Origin: Bemisia tabaci | Taxonomy: Eukaryota > Arthropoda > Insecta > Hemiptera > Aleyrodidae | Direction of reading: 5' to 3' | DNA: 64,000 nt | NCBI RefSeq assembly: GCF_918797505.1 | Contig: NC_092800.1 | Coordinates: 7,900,631 to 7,964,630, forward strand | Part shown: positions 35,920 to 48,291 of the stretch, piece by piece | Numbering within the stretch: the first letter of the stretch is position 1 | How the letters are laid out: each line of letters begins with the position of its first letter | Translations under genes and position numbers: made by a program | Notes under the pieces: model-generated | Told to the model about the DNA's origin: nothing | The model's database searches: none | What the model saw: only the letters and a program-made list of their open reading frames with translations

Positions 35920-36015
35920 GTGGTTGTAAAGTTGTTGTGGTTGATTTAAAGTTATTGTTGTGGATGGTATGGTGGTGGTGGTGGAGTGGTTGTTGTTGCT
36001 GTTCTTGTTTTTAAT
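35920..36015 (+). repeat. (GTT)n-like low-complexity repeat
   Basis: Interspersed TTGTTGTGG, GGTGGTGGTGG and TTGTTGTTGC words. Confidence 0.7.
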
Positions 36016-36137
36016 GTTTTTTTTTTGTTCATTGTTTTTCGCCATTTTAAGCAAACAATTGTGTGCACTAAAGTAAACTTAAGAAGGAAATAAATTACAC
36101 GAAAATTTTGAGCGTTTTGTTACACTGAATTTTCACA

Positions 36138-36342
36138 CTGAAAAAAAAAAGTTACGGGCTACATGGACATACAGTCCGTTCCGGGCTCAGAGGCTGGAAG
36201 TTTCGGGTGCTGGAGCCGTAGCTTAGACTGCTCCGGGTGCTGCGACCGGAACTCACGGCCTCTGAGCTCGGAACGCGGACGGTATGTCTATTCTATAGCC
36301 CGTAAAAAACGGCTTTCACGCCCGGAGTTTTTTTTTCAGTGC
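36138..36342. mobile_element. palindromic element with CACTGAAAAAAAA ends, copy 1
   Basis: The left end CACTGAAAAAAAAAAG and the right end TTTTTTTTCAGTG are inverted; inner arms ACGGGCTACATGGACATACA / CGTTCCGGGCTCAGAGG mirror the right side. A second, shorter copy lies at 57573-57720 in the pectinesterase intron. Confidence 0.7.
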
Positions 36343-37055
36343 ACAAAAGGGGACCGTCTCTAAATTACAGAACGCACTTTTTCGGAATTTTTAAGAGGTG
36401 CACAAAGAGGAGTTCGTATTTCAACTTCATTTCACTTGCTTGATTCTTCAGAGAAGTAGGGATCGTTCATGAAATACGTAATCGCTTTGAGAGGGAGGAG
36501 AGAGGATCTAAGCCTTCGTTTACGGGTGCGTTACAAGGGGGAGGGGATGTTAATGGATGCGATTTGAATCGTTTGAGCCAATTTTGTAACCTTGGAATGG
36601 AGTTACGCTTCTTCGTTCGGGAAACGACGGGGGTGTAAAGAGGTCGAATGAGATCGAGGGAGATAGGTTATCTTTGACTTGAACTGAAAGGGACTTGATC
36701 GTAGAGGGCATTGCTGTCATGACGATGACGTCACTACCAAAAGAGTCCATAGTGCGTGAAAAATCCGGATGATTTCAATCATACCCGACAACGCGCTAAG
36801 ACAACAAAGTAAGCCTCCCCGACAGTGACCTGTCAGCGGACGAACAATAAAAAAAGCTTGTAAAAAGGCCGCGGCCGACAAGCGAGGAACACGTAATGAA
36901 CTCATTTGAGAGAAAAGCCAAGGAGCGTAAACCTAGATTTCCCGCAATTTGACAAGCCCTGGGAAAAGAATGATTTACAAATTTCTTCGGAGCCCCGCCC
37001 GTGTAAAAGCACCCCCTCGCTACGCCCCCAACCCTTGCTCTGTTTTGCTCACCTT

Positions 37056-37219
37056 CAGTGGCGCGGCGTGCTTTGCGATATATCGATTGATTTCCATTTA
37101 AACCTATGGAAAAGGATCGATTATTAAGGTGGTCGCTGCGAACACCCTGTTTATCGATCATTTTCCATAGGTTTAAATGGCATTACAATCGATATATCGC
37201 AATTCACGCCATGCCACTG
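37056..37219. mobile_element. hAT-like MITE, family B copy 4 (perfect target duplication)
   Basis: CAGTGGCGCGGCGTG on the left, CCATGCCACTG on the right, flanked on both sides by CTCACCTT. The two halves are themselves nearly palindromic around GTTCGC / GCGAAC words. Confidence 0.9.
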
Positions 37220-38266
37220 CTCACCTTCCATTAACTTGGGGTCATCAAACACGGCGAGGGAAACTCTTGAAATGTGAAAGGTTCTCTCACGCTAGACTTG
37301 CGTCAATCTGTGCCGCGGCATGCCTAAAAATACTCTGCTGAAAAATCAATACGTAGATTGATCGAATGGATCTACGTCGAATAACTAACGACGAGATTTA
37401 TGCGTTGACTTTCTTGGATGTATTTTTACCATTTCAAGAGGATTAGACGTGAAGAATTGAGTAATTTTAATGTTATGATTTGAATTTTTTCATGAAAGCT
37501 ATTTTTGATTTTCAATACAGCGCACGCTTGCTAATTCGAAATTCAATGGGCCGAGGTTTTTTTCCGAATTAAAGGGTTTTCGAATTGGCGAGATTTCGAG
37601 TTACAAAGAGCGGTGGCAAAAAATTTCGAAGTAAAGGGTTTTTTCAAGTGGATCAGCCTCGCCTTCGAACTATAGAGCTTTTCGAATTAAAGGGCCTTGA
37701 ATTAGCGAGCGTGCACTGGCACTGTAACCGTAATAATTCAAGAATTTAGTCGGTTCATCATTTTGTACCTCATTGCCTCTAATGGACTACAGAATTTGCA
37801 GATAATAAAAATAGGTAAAAAAAAAAACTAAAAAAAAAAACTCAAAATAATCCACACCTTTCTTGATTGAACTGCACCCAGCATTTGGCATCCTGTACCT
37901 AGTTTTTTTTTTCTTTTCTTTTTTCTTTTTGCTCGATTACTTCTTTCTTCACTTCAAATTCATCTTCTCAAAAACGAACAAATTAATGTGAATTTGTGAC
38001 ATGTTCAAAAAATCGTTACCAGTTATTGAAAAAATATGCCCTAGAAGTTTCGGTCGCGAGTCTTGATCCACTATCTGATTCATAAATTTCATTGAAATTC
38101 CACATTTGAAATGTAAGTTTCCATTTGCTTTATATTAATTGCACTTCAATCACAATTCATGAATGAATTAAGAATCTTCATCCTTAGCATTTCATAAAAT
38201 CTGAGACTTCCTTTAACATAATAGATGACCGATCGCTCTTTCAACTCAAAACAACGTGAAGAACAA

Positions 38267-38697
38267 TGGTAGAATATACGAAGTTAGGTTTGAACTCAAC
38301 ATGCAACTATTTGAACTCCGCGTGGGCCGGGTTGCATACGCTCCATTTTGCAGGCGAAATGTGAGATTTGCCCACGGCTTTCGCGATAGAGTATACGGGT
38401 GCAATTAGTGTTTTCCTCTATCGTAACGACTATTTTAGTCAACTATTTGAACGCTTCTGTCGAACAGATTTTTAATGCGATTCTAACAAACTGAGATGCT
38501 TTCCGAAAAAGGAACTCGGAGGAATAGACGAAGTTGGGTTTGAACCCAACATACAACTATTTGAACTCCGCGGTGGGCCGGGTTGCATACGCTCCATTTT
38601 GCAGGCGAAATGTGACATTTGCCCACGGCTTTGGCGAGAGAGTACGGGTGCAATTAGTGCTTTCCTTTGTCGCAACGACTATTTTAGCCAGCTAAGA
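38267..38697 (+). repeat. direct repeat pair (family G), about 180 bp each
   Basis: Two copies (38267-38448 and 38518-38697) share CATGCAACTATTTGAACTCC, GGCCGGGTTGCATACGCTCC and GTGCAATTAGTG. The preceding word GAAGTTGGGTTTGAACCCAA resembles a tRNA B-box. Related to the palindrome at 45200-45470. Confidence 0.75.
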
Positions 38698-39412
38698 GGT
38701 TTTCTTTGTAAAAAATAGTGTATGATAGGAAGTCTTAAACGTCGCAAATTGAGACACGTGGTATGGTATTTTCAACGTAGTATCGATACAGTTATCAATC
38801 TACCCTCACCATCGGTGCACTAATTCCTGCAATAAGAAAGTAAGTCAATCGATTGAATTTTTACCCCTCTTTTCCGATTGATTTCGACAGAATAATCCCT
38901 ACAAATGACCAACAGTTTCGATACATGATTCAACAGAACATAGGTCCAAAGGTTCAATTCCAGCTGGCAACGTGCAACGGGAAGAGCAGCGTTGCCAATT
39001 CCGTCACGGAACTATCGTAAATACAATGCGGAATGGTGTGAATTAGAGATTTTCCGGCCCGAGTTGACGACTTCCTCTTGCAAGCTGTAAATCCACGACC
39101 GTGAAATAAGCACCGAATAAGGACTGATGGAGCCTGGCTCTGGAATAAACCAGTGTCGACCTTTCTCGTCGACCCTTCCGTCGCCCGCCGAAACTGCCAA
39201 GCGGAGGAGGAGAGCGTCACAAGATGACGTCATTTTTCCTGGTATTTATGATAAATGTGACGTTCATCCTGACTTCATATTCCAAAACACACCACAGCCG
39301 TTTCTAGTCCATTGAAATTTACTTCGTCGTGATGGAAAAACGTTCTCTATGGAGTTGTTTTCTCTTTGAGGTAGCCGAAAATAAAAATGGTAAGTGGCCT
39401 CTTATCGTCGCC

Positions 39413-39530
39413 TCTCCGATGTGAGGGGTCTATTTTAACATGAGCCCTGGAAAGCATAGAAATATATGGAAAACAGGGCTCACGTGGAAACTGAGATATG
39501 CCCTCACGCCAGAGGAGAAACGTTACAGTA
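39413..39530. mobile_element. hairpin MITE, variant D2 copy 2
   Basis: The inner arms ACATGAGCCCTGGAAAGCAT and ACAGGGCTCACGTGG match the copy at 26425-26553; the outer arms CCTCTCCGATGTGAGG and complement are more diverged. Confidence 0.6.
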
Positions 39531-39556
39531 TTACAGTCGACGTTTTCCATGCACAC

Positions 39557-39790
39557 GCACAATGGATCGATTCAATAGGAGAGGTCGGATAAAATTCAGA
39601 AACTTTAAACGCTTATAACTCCATTTACACAAAACTTTGAGGTTCTAAAAGGTGGTTCCATTGGTTTCCTCGTGAAATTTTCTTCTTGAGACACCCCTTG
39701 TAATTTGATATGTGACGAAATAAACATCAAAATTTGCAGCTGTAGTCAAAAATGGCATGTCCGACCTCTCTAATATTTACTCGATCCTCT
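39557..39790. mobile_element. MITE family M copy 1
   Basis: Begins GGATCGATTCAATAGGAGAG and ends with CTAATATTTACTCGATCCTC. Inner block TTTGAGGTTCTAAAAGGTGG / TTTCCTCGTGAAATTTTC. Inverse copies are at 56098-56337 and 60470-60712. Confidence 0.7.
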
Positions 39791-39988
39791 GTGACACGTA
39801 AGAACGTACGAGTAGTAAGTTAGCCTGTAGGCTGAGCAACAGAATCTACCACCTTAGATTCCTGAAGTGGGTTTCAAAATAATAATTAGAAAAAAACTTG
39901 TAAAAATTATCTTGCGCATTGAACGAAGCACTAAATCATTGTTTAGAGGTAAATGAAGTCGGGTATCCTCAAAACATTTAACGTAGAG

Positions 39989-40148
39989 CAGTGGCGATTT
40001 TGCAAGTTAGCAACACTGCATTTCCTTCATTTAAATCCATTAAAAATATCGATTTCAGGAGCTGCGGGCTGCTTCATCGAGAATCGATTGTTTTACATTC
40101 ATTTAAATGGAGGAATAGCGGTGTTGCCAACTTTCAGGAATCGCTGCT
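39989..40148. mobile_element. 160 bp palindromic element with CAGTGGCGATT end
   Basis: CAGTGGCGATTTTGCAAGTT and CATTTAAATCCATT on the left mirror AACTTTCAGGAATCGCTG and CATTTAAATGG on the right. A clear target duplication was not found. Confidence 0.5.
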
Positions 40149-40441
40149 GTGCTCGAGGACTTTCTTCGCCTACCGCTGGCTGCTGCGGGGAACTTGATGT
40201 GAAACTTCGAAACCAGTTGTAGCGTGGAAGCTGAATCGGTCCATCAAACAGTATTCCAACCTCTGGGCACGGGTCGACATTTCAGTTCATTTCACAAACG
40301 CAGCGGCATTTAACATTCCATTGAAATGTACCGACGGATTAGAATCTTTGCTCCCAAATCCGATTAAACGTGTCGGCTGCCGGATACCAAAGCAAGTGAG
40401 AATTGACAGGGCCATATGTCACTAAATGTGGTCGTTCAGAC

Positions 40442-40614
40442 CAGTAGCGAGGCGTGAATGGTCGATAATCGATATTTTCCCATCGAAGCTATGATAAAAA
40501 ATCTGATCTTAGTGTGTTCGTTGAGAACACCATGTTTATCGATCCTTTTCCATAGGTTTAAATAGCAAATCAATCGATATATTGCAAAGCACGACAGGCC
40601 ACGTCACGCCACTT
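40442..40614. mobile_element. hAT-like MITE, family B copy 5 (perfect target duplication)
   Basis: CAGTAGCGAGGCGTG on the left, CACGCCACTT on the right, flanked by GTTCAGAC on both sides. Confidence 0.88.
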
Positions 40615-40699
40615 GTTCAGACATCGAGACTCGGTTGGGTGTGAAAAAAATATAAAATGACCCAACCGATCCAATATTAGATCTCAAGCACAAACCGAT

Positions 40700-42200
40700 G
40701 ATGCGATGCCCTGTGTTGATTTTAAATTACCTAAATTCCGTAGGGAAAGTCAAGGGGGAAACTTAAAATTCCTTGAGTTTTAAAATTAAATGCTAATAGA
40801 CATGTTTGACGAACTTTTACTCGACGCTGTGCTCTGCTGCAGCTACACTTATTTATTTCGTTTATAAGCAATCCACGAATTATACAAATGAGTTTCAGTT
40901 TTTAAAACTTTTGGAATGTTTGTATGTATATTAATAAAAATGGGAGACCAATGAGATCTGTATCGATGGAAAAAAGAGAATAACTTGTTTTTAACGACAT
41001 CAATCCGTTTTGTTGGGTTGGTTGCATTCGGATTCATTGATCGATACTAGATACTACTAAAAAAAAGGTTATGCAGGTTAAATAGATTTGTTAAAAAGTT
41101 GGTATTATTAATCATCATGTCAATGGACCAAAACAGATGATTCCTCAACTTTCTTAATACCTATCTTGCGAAAAGCCAAATCATGCGATGCGACCTTTCT
41201 TCGCGCGAAAACACATTTCATTAGTCCATGTGTTACACGTACCTACATATCGCATTCGGTGGTGAAAATGTTACCTCGTTAAAGTACAAATTTGCTTTGA
41301 GGGAAAGTAGTGATAGATTATTTTTAATAGCGTTGCTGCTGACTGACGGTGATAACGTGGGCGACAACTAAGCTATTTTCAAAGAAGGGGAACCAAGCTA
41401 CTTCCGAACCTAGAAGTCTGCTAATATGTATGTAGTAAGTGCAGGAAAAAAAGTTCAGTGACATGCCCCTTAAGTAGTACGGGGATCTTTATCAGCCCTC
41501 TATTCTTTAAGTGCAATTAGATTTTTTTCCTCAGAACAACATTGGGTTTTGGGCAAATTGTGAGATTGATCAGTGCTCACTACCTAACATTAACAATAGT
41601 AAAGACTAGATAGAGCTATATAGAAGCCAATTTGCCATTTTCCTGGTATAAATCGCCATAATTTTTCTTTCAGTGATCACACACCGTCGTTACCCTCACG
41701 AAAGAACGTAACTACATTTCAATGTTGCCAAATTTGCCTTCAAAACTTGTTTTCTTACCAGGAAAATCATAGGAGCTTTTAACTGTAAATCTCAGTGATA
41801 CCACTGATACGACATTCAGAAAAAGTTTGGGCAAAGATTGCATGGCTTATTCTTGTAAAAAATCAAATTATTTGAATCAATGGACCATGCACCAGACAAT
41901 GTTTCATCTACAAGAGAAAAACACATGATTTCGTTTCAAATTTTAAGTAGAAGACGATTCACGTACAAGGAAGTTTGGATATCAGGTCTTGAACGAGATG
42001 TTCCAAATATATTTTTAACACAGATCAAATGGAACTTAGATGCTACAAATGACGTCATGTGTATTTTTTCCATTGAACTAATGTTAATTGTAAACACTAA
42101 CACCTTTTTTTAGGAGTTGATTTCCAGAATTCTTGTTGTGTGATTCGTTTTTCTCGTGAAACTTTAAAAAGAGAACAACATGCTGCATACTGATTTAATT
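40700..42200. other. no supported gene
   Basis: AT-rich sequence with short chance frames. Confidence 0.4.
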
Positions 42201-42306
42201 CATACTGTATTTACGGACCCATTTTGCAACCTCGGAATAGTGTTACGTTCCATCCTCCGGGAAAGACGACTTTCTTTTCTGAAAATTTGTTAAAGTTTAT
42301 TTGGAT

Positions 42307-42547
42307 TTAAAACGAGAGTACGTTCACCCCAAGATGGACCGCCCCACATAACCACATGCACCCCTTCAACACCCCCAACAACAAGCGACGACGACATGAT
42401 TCTTCCACTTTCTTATAACTTCCTTTTCTTCCATTATGAAAAGCGGTCATTAATTTATCACATTTTATTCAGAGTTAACCGAAAGACGTTCACCAAAAGA
42501 TGGACCGCCCCACATAACCCCACGCACCCCCGAACACCCCCAAGAAA
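42307..42547 (+). repeat. duplicated C-rich block
   Basis: GATGGACCGCCCCACATAAC and the C-rich run after it occur at about 42310-42372 and again at 42487-42547. Confidence 0.75.
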
Positions 42548-42559
42548 GCAATGTTATTG

Positions 42560-42920
42560 TTTACCTTTGGGTCGGCGACCGAGGTCCGTTCACATAGGCG
42601 TCACTGAGCGAGCGAACTGTTGCACCACACGCGCACCACGGACTGTACCCAACTCCGGCTCTCACTCTCGCCGCCGCGGTCTTCGCGGGCCGGTCGAAGG
42701 TTTTTCGACTTGGAGGCGCCACAGCCACCCGCCCCGTGCCCCCCAGCGCCCGGACCCCCCGTCCCCCCACCCGCGCCCGGACCCCATCCCCACCGCCACG
42801 CACCAGCACGCAACAGCCCCCCTCCCCCCTGCCCGGCTCCGGGACTGTTTATTGCCGCGATCGAACTTTACGATATTTCGGGCCCGGACCGGACTGACCC
42901 TTTCGTCATCGCCGCGGGAG
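42560..42920. other. strongly GC-rich island
   Basis: C-rich on the plus strand, giving proline-rich readings in overlapping frames on the plus strand and glycine-rich readings on the minus. The base composition alone explains these frames. The island is immediately followed by three family A MITEs. Candidate CpG promoter of an unseen transcript. Confidence 0.4.
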
Positions 42921-42933
42921 CTTTGAAGCTCCG

Positions 42934-43182
42934 GGCTTCTCTAAAAAGAACGCCGTATGAACTTTCGAGAGTTGCCAAATTTCCCTTGATAAAATATGCA
43001 TTTTTTACGGAATTCATTTATATTTTTCCCGAAAATTTTCACATATTTTAGATTACAGTGCGTACGAAATAAACTGAAAATTTCGAAAAAAATAATCATA
43101 TTATTCCCAGTGAATTCGGTTTTTATCGAAGGAAATTTGGCAACGTTTGAAGGCTCATACGGCGTTCTTCCTTAGCACGGCA
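42934..43182. mobile_element. MITE family A copy, first of a cluster of three
   Basis: Starts with AGAACGCCGTATGAACTTTC and ends GGCGTTCTTCCTTAGCACGG. Confidence 0.75.
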
Positions 43183-43291
43183 AATCTGCCGTTGGAATGA
43201 GCTTACTCGCCGACGGAATTCGCTTTTTGAGCGGCTCTTGACTTTGGCACCCGTTCGGAACTGATCGGAAACGGCCGATCGAATACCAATG

Positions 43292-43540
43292 CTGCCGTGC
43301 TATGGAAAAACGCCGTATGAACATTTGAGAGTTGCCAAATTTTTAAAAATTTAGAGTTTTTTAGGAAGATTATGAATATTTTTCCTTAAATTTTTCAGAG
43401 GCTTTATGGGTGAAATTGCGAAAAAAAATCATCTGAAAACTTGAATGGAAAATATTCATGAATTCGCTTAGAATTTGAGTTTTATCAAAGGAAATTTGGC
43501 AACGCCTGAAGGTTTATACGGCGTTCTTCCTTAGCACGGA
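43292..43540. mobile_element. MITE family A copy, second of three
   Basis: Starts CTGCCGTGCTATGGAAAAAC and ends GGCGTTCTTCCTTAGCACGG. Confidence 0.78.
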
Positions 43541-43564
43541 AGAATGCATATCAATTAAATGCGT

Positions 43565-43823
43565 ATACCGCACTAAAGGAAGAGCGCCGTAAGAGTCTTC
43601 AGTTGTTGCCAAATTTCCTTTGATACAATTTAGATTTTCAGGAGATTCTGCATGTGAATATTTATCTTTGAATATTTTTTGGAGAATTTTAATCGCGACT
43701 AGATGTAAATCATCTGAAAATTTCAAGGGAAAATATTCATAACTCTCGTAAAAAAAACAACATTTTTTCGGAGGGAATTTGGCAACTCTCGAATGTTCAT
43801 ACGACGTTTTTCCTTAGTACGGC
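43565..43823. mobile_element. MITE family A copy, third of three
   Basis: Starts TACCGCACTAAAGGAAGAGC and ends ACGTTTTTCCTTAGTACGGC. Confidence 0.75.
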
Positions 43824-43829
43824 AGTATG

Positions 43830-45190
43830 AACAATGTAGCACAGGACCCCGCACCCACAATTGGTGGAATGTAATTGAGTGAGGCCAAAGTTAAGTGCAG
43901 ATCAACGCTATTTTTCACCTGAAGATTAATGGGCAGCTTGTTGAACATTTTAGGGCGTTCAAAGGTTGCATGAGCATGTTCTGTGAGTGAAAATCAGGCT
44001 TTTCCAAACATTCGCTCAGTCAGAGCTGGGGTCACCTAAAGACACCAAATCCCCCGAAAATCGATATTTTTCCAAGTTCCCTTTTAAACTTGCCATTCGT
44101 ATTAATTGTGCCAAGACTGAAAATATTTAATATTCAACATCGCACAGGTACAATCTTCATAAGATATGTGTGTGCACACAAGATGCCCACAAGTGGTGAC
44201 TGTCGATAATTTCCTCTCTTGCTTTTACTCTCTCCTAAATTCATAATTAGTTTTTACACTGTCTCAAAAAGTTCAAAGAGTGTAGCGGCACATGTAAGCA
44301 ACGATAGTTAATATCGAGTGTCTAAATTAAACACGTTGGAGGGTTACCTATCAAACGCCCATTTCCTAGATTAAAAGTTCAATTTGCGTGGAGATAAAAT
44401 CAATTTTCTAAGTGCGTGAGTCACATTGGAACAGCTATCAACGAATAGGCCCGGCCGCACTTTAGGACGAAAGTTCAGAGGAGCTATTCAACATGACTGG
44501 ATGGAAAAAGCTAGGCGCATTGAACATACTAATATCCACATTCAAAACAAAATACGATAATTTTTCTCCCTCAGTTCATGAGTTAGGCCAAAGAAGGCCC
44601 TCAAGAGTCGTAATAGTAGTATCTGAATACCAAGTAAAGAGCACAACTACGCTCTGCCTATAATTCCGAGGATAGGCAAGAGAGGGTTTACAAAAGTCGC
44701 AATATATAGTCGTATTATAGTGGTATCCAAAAACGAAGTGATGAATAGGACGGCGTTTTATCCTCATCTCTATATCCAATTTCAAGCAAGCAAGTACCTA
44801 ATTCAGTGGTTTCATACGCATAGATTGTTAGGTTATGCCATTTAAAAAAATCTTAAACAATTTCACTCTTAATTTTAAAAAAAAGTACCCAAAACTATAT
44901 TATTTTAACTACTGATGCAGCATAAACATGTTTGCTCATTAGAACCTTGTCAGTAATTTTATCTGTTTTTACATAAAGAGCGGAGGACAGGGCAGTGTTT
45001 AATCTCTTTCAATTCATGAGATACGTAAAAATTACTCGTAAATCGGCAGACGTGCAACTCTCAGCCAATCGTGTTAAATTCATCTTTTGCGATATCAATG
45101 GGTCGATGTTTAAAAGATGTTTATAGGTAGCATCTGGATAAAATCTGCGCCTTTTCTTAAAAATCATAGGTGAGGGAACGCTCCTTTAAC
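43830..45190. other. no supported gene
   Basis: AT-rich; no repeat or coding signal was recognised. Confidence 0.4.
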
Positions 45191-45199
45191 TCAAAATAA

Positions 45200-45470
45200 T
45201 ATAACGCGAAGAGCAATGGAATAATATGCGAAGTTGGGTTCAAGCCCAACATGCAACTATTTTAACTTCGCGGTGGGCCGGGTTGCATAAGGTAGATTTT
45301 GCGGGCGAAATCTTGCGCGAGCGAACGAAAGCCGCGAGCAGATCTCAGATTTCGCCTGCAAAATCGAAAGTATGCAACTCGGCCCACCACGGAGTTAAAA
45401 TAGTTGCATGTTGGATTCGAACCCAACTTCGTATATTGTTCCATTAACTTACGCTCCGCGCATTATTCAA
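45200..45470. mobile_element. 270 bp palindrome (family G) with a tRNA B-box word
   Basis: GAAGTTGGGTTCAAGCCCAA, CATGCAACTATTTTAACTTC and GGTGGGCCGGGTTGCAT are mirrored on the right, where the complement reads GTTGGGTTCGAATCCAACAT, a perfect B-box core (GGTTCGAATCC). Related to the direct repeats at 38267-38697. Confidence 0.75.
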
Positions 45471-45794
45471 AAGCCGAGTTTATCCCTCATAAAGGCATCT
45501 CAGTTGATTCAACGCGATATTTTGTTTAAATTGTTTTTTCCTATAATTGCTGAGGAGCCTAGAGGAAATTATACATGATATACTCGCGTGATTCCAATTC
45601 CAAAGAAGGTAATGGAAAATGATGAAGGAAAATAATCAAACAAAAAATCATGTTACTTAGTACCTGCAATGCCCAAAATTATAGGTTTTTTTTTAGGTTT
45701 TAACCCAGCCAGTTAAAGCATAACATTTTTGTAAGAGTAAGAATTTAATCAAATGTTACAGAAGGAAATTCAGGAGCATGTATTGATAGATTCA

Positions 45795-46015
45795 CGCTGA
45801 AAAAAAAATATGGTAGATTTTACCGTATTCTGACACAGTGATAGACGTATGATAATAAACACTCTACTCTACTGTAACATTTCCCATAACATGGTAAGTA
45901 TCACCAGAGTTCTGGTGAATACTTTTATAATTCTGGCTATTTTCACTAAAAAGTATCACTGTATAAAAAATCGAGCAGACTTATAGCAGATGTTACCATA
46001 CTTTTTTTTTCATTG
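45795..46015. mobile_element. palindromic element with CGCTGAAAAAAAA end
   Basis: CACGCTGAAAAAAAAATATG on the left and TACTTTTTTTTCATTGG on the right, with inner ATGGTA / TACCAT words and AGTATCAC repeats. Confidence 0.5.
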
Positions 46016-46492
46016 GAAAAAAAGCCTCTAACCGCCGGAGAACCACAATGTGAGGGCACGGTGCTTTTATAATCTCACAAAGATGAGCTATGATCATCAA
46101 CTTCAAAGCCATCCCAAACGATCACTCTCATCAATATATCCGAACATCCTGAACATCCTGAGCATTATGAGAAACGTTAGTTCGAATCCATCAAATATTA
46201 ATATGAAGACGGATTCATCATTCCTCGTCCGAAGAATCAGGACTTATCGCACTTCATCCTTTTTCTTGCGAAACTCATATATAATGCACGTGCTTTTCAT
46301 TTCGCTTTTAGCTATTTATTAAGCAACTAAAGGCAAATATTTATACATTCCGCCTCGGACTAAGCGCAATTACTTAGTGAACTGAGGGCAATACCCCCAA
46401 AGGGCACTGTTTCCGCTTATCTTAGACCTATAAATATGGCATTTCGGCTCAATTTTGAAGTATTGGAAAATGGGCATTGGACGATAAATCTA

Positions 46493-46760
46493 TATCGACG
46501 GTGAAAACCCCAAACCACGTATCTCTTTACCGGTGTTTAAAAATCTCCGCTGCTGTTTCATTTTCTTAAAAAAGAACAAACCATTCTCTTTCACATTCCT
46601 TGAAGTTTTCTCAGAATTTCCTATGTACGGATAAGAAAAATCACGGAAGTTTTTTTTAGAATTGATATTAAGTACCTCTTAATATGAAAAAGAAAGTATG
46701 ACAGGTAGTCTGCAACGTCGCAAACCGAGATACGTGGCTTTGGAGTTTGACCATCGATAT
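46493..46760. mobile_element. MITE family C copy
   Basis: TATCGACGGTGAAAACCCCA on the left, CCGAGATACGTGGCTTTGGA then CCATCGATAT on the right. Confidence 0.75.
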
Positions 46761-46876
46761 ATAATGCGATGATTGAAACACTTTTACAAGTGCATTGAAT
46801 CATAATTTTTCAGGGTACATTAGAACGTCTTGCAGTGCTAATTAGTGCAATATGATCCTTAAAAAATATGTTTTCT

Positions 46877-46911
46877 GTTTAGTTAGTTGGTTAGTTAGTT
46901 AGTTAGTTAGT

Positions 46912-46955
<44 letters not shown>

Positions 46956-46960
46956 TAGTT
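46877..46960 (+). repeat. (TTAG)n microsatellite
   Basis: About 20 TTAG units with interruptions (TTGG, TTATAG). Confidence 0.9.
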
Positions 46961-46964
46961 TACG

Positions 46965-48250
46965 ACGATCAGCAACCAGCCTATTTACGTCGGGAACCAG
47001 GAATTTACTTTAAATTTTTAAATTTAATTGCTTAATGAGTTTTAAAATTTCGGTGTTTGAATTTGAATGAAACCAGAAATATATACTACTAGGGATGGTG
47101 TGGCGTGCGCACCATCTGACAAAGGGGTTGATTCCGCAACTTGACATTTATTTTTCAAGGCCTGCTTCATGTCGTGTCCCTCGTAATTCACGCCGGGGCC
47201 CCGCCTTAGGTTAGGTCACTGACCTCAGAGCTGTGCTTTCCCCGCGGACAAAGGCAGGGGAGAGAATTCGACATTTTGATTGAGACGTCGCGTCGGAAAA
47301 CCCTTCTAATCTTTTTTCCACTTGGTTAGGTAATAAAGGAATCGGGATCAAGTTTTCGCAAATAGTCTGCGCCTTTTTTCACACCGCGACAGCTGGATTC
47401 AAATGCAGGATATATGTGGAACCAAGCGAGTATAAAGGTGAGGGTGTGGAGGGAGGGGGAGAAGAGCTACTTTAATCAAATACGAGACATTGTAAGGGAT
47501 GAAATGAATGCTCTGCTTGATATGAAAGCTCTATTGATGGCAACAAAATATTATTCAGTCATTCGAGGAATATTATCATTGCCAACCTCAGTCGTCCCTT
47601 TAATCACTATAATGAGAGCATGATATGCATAAAATACCCATGCGTTGGAAATAATTATTTTAAGGTCTCCTACCAACCCCCACCCACCCACTCTTTGAAA
47701 CGCCTTTTGTGTAGAGATGTACATTGTATCAAAATCTGAGCCTCCCAAATGAGACATTTTACCAAATAACTTCTTGTTTAAATTCTAAAGGTAATGGAAT
47801 TTGTTGATCTGGTCTGGCTGGCTGTGAGGCTACAGAGAGAAGCTGAGAAGTAGGATAGGTTGCCCGCCTCTCAATTTGAAGGGGTTTTATACTGCTTCGA
47901 TTTTCAACGCGTAGACTCGGAGGATTGCTCGGATTGAGCACCATATCCATGCACTGAAAAAAAAAGCATCCCTCCTCCCATCGACATGAAGAGAAGCAAT
48001 TAAATGGCTATCAAATAAAGGAAAACAAATTTTAAAATGGTTAAAAAAATCATGCTTTTTTTAAATATTGAACGTAAATCAAGAACTTGTGTACTGTTAG
48101 AGTCAAATAATTAAATCAAAATTGAAAAATTTCTTCATTTAAGTTCTAAAATTCCATTATTTTCGGGCCTACTATATTTTGGTGTGAGACATGGAGACAT
48201 TACGGAATGAAATGGTATTCGACATTAAGAAGTGTTTTTTCAGACAAAAA
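46965..48250. other. no supported gene
   Basis: Contains a GC-richer stretch (47085-47280) and short open frames (47414-47623, 47551-47757) without family signature. Confidence 0.4.
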
Positions 48251-48291
48251 TTGATGAAAACCATGGTGCGCACCTGAGTGATGAATGGTTA

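Noticed and set aside
42396..43051. Two overlapping 140-176 codon frames rich in Pro/Arg
   Set aside because: Composition effect of a C-rich island; one runs on into a MITE and no family features were seen.
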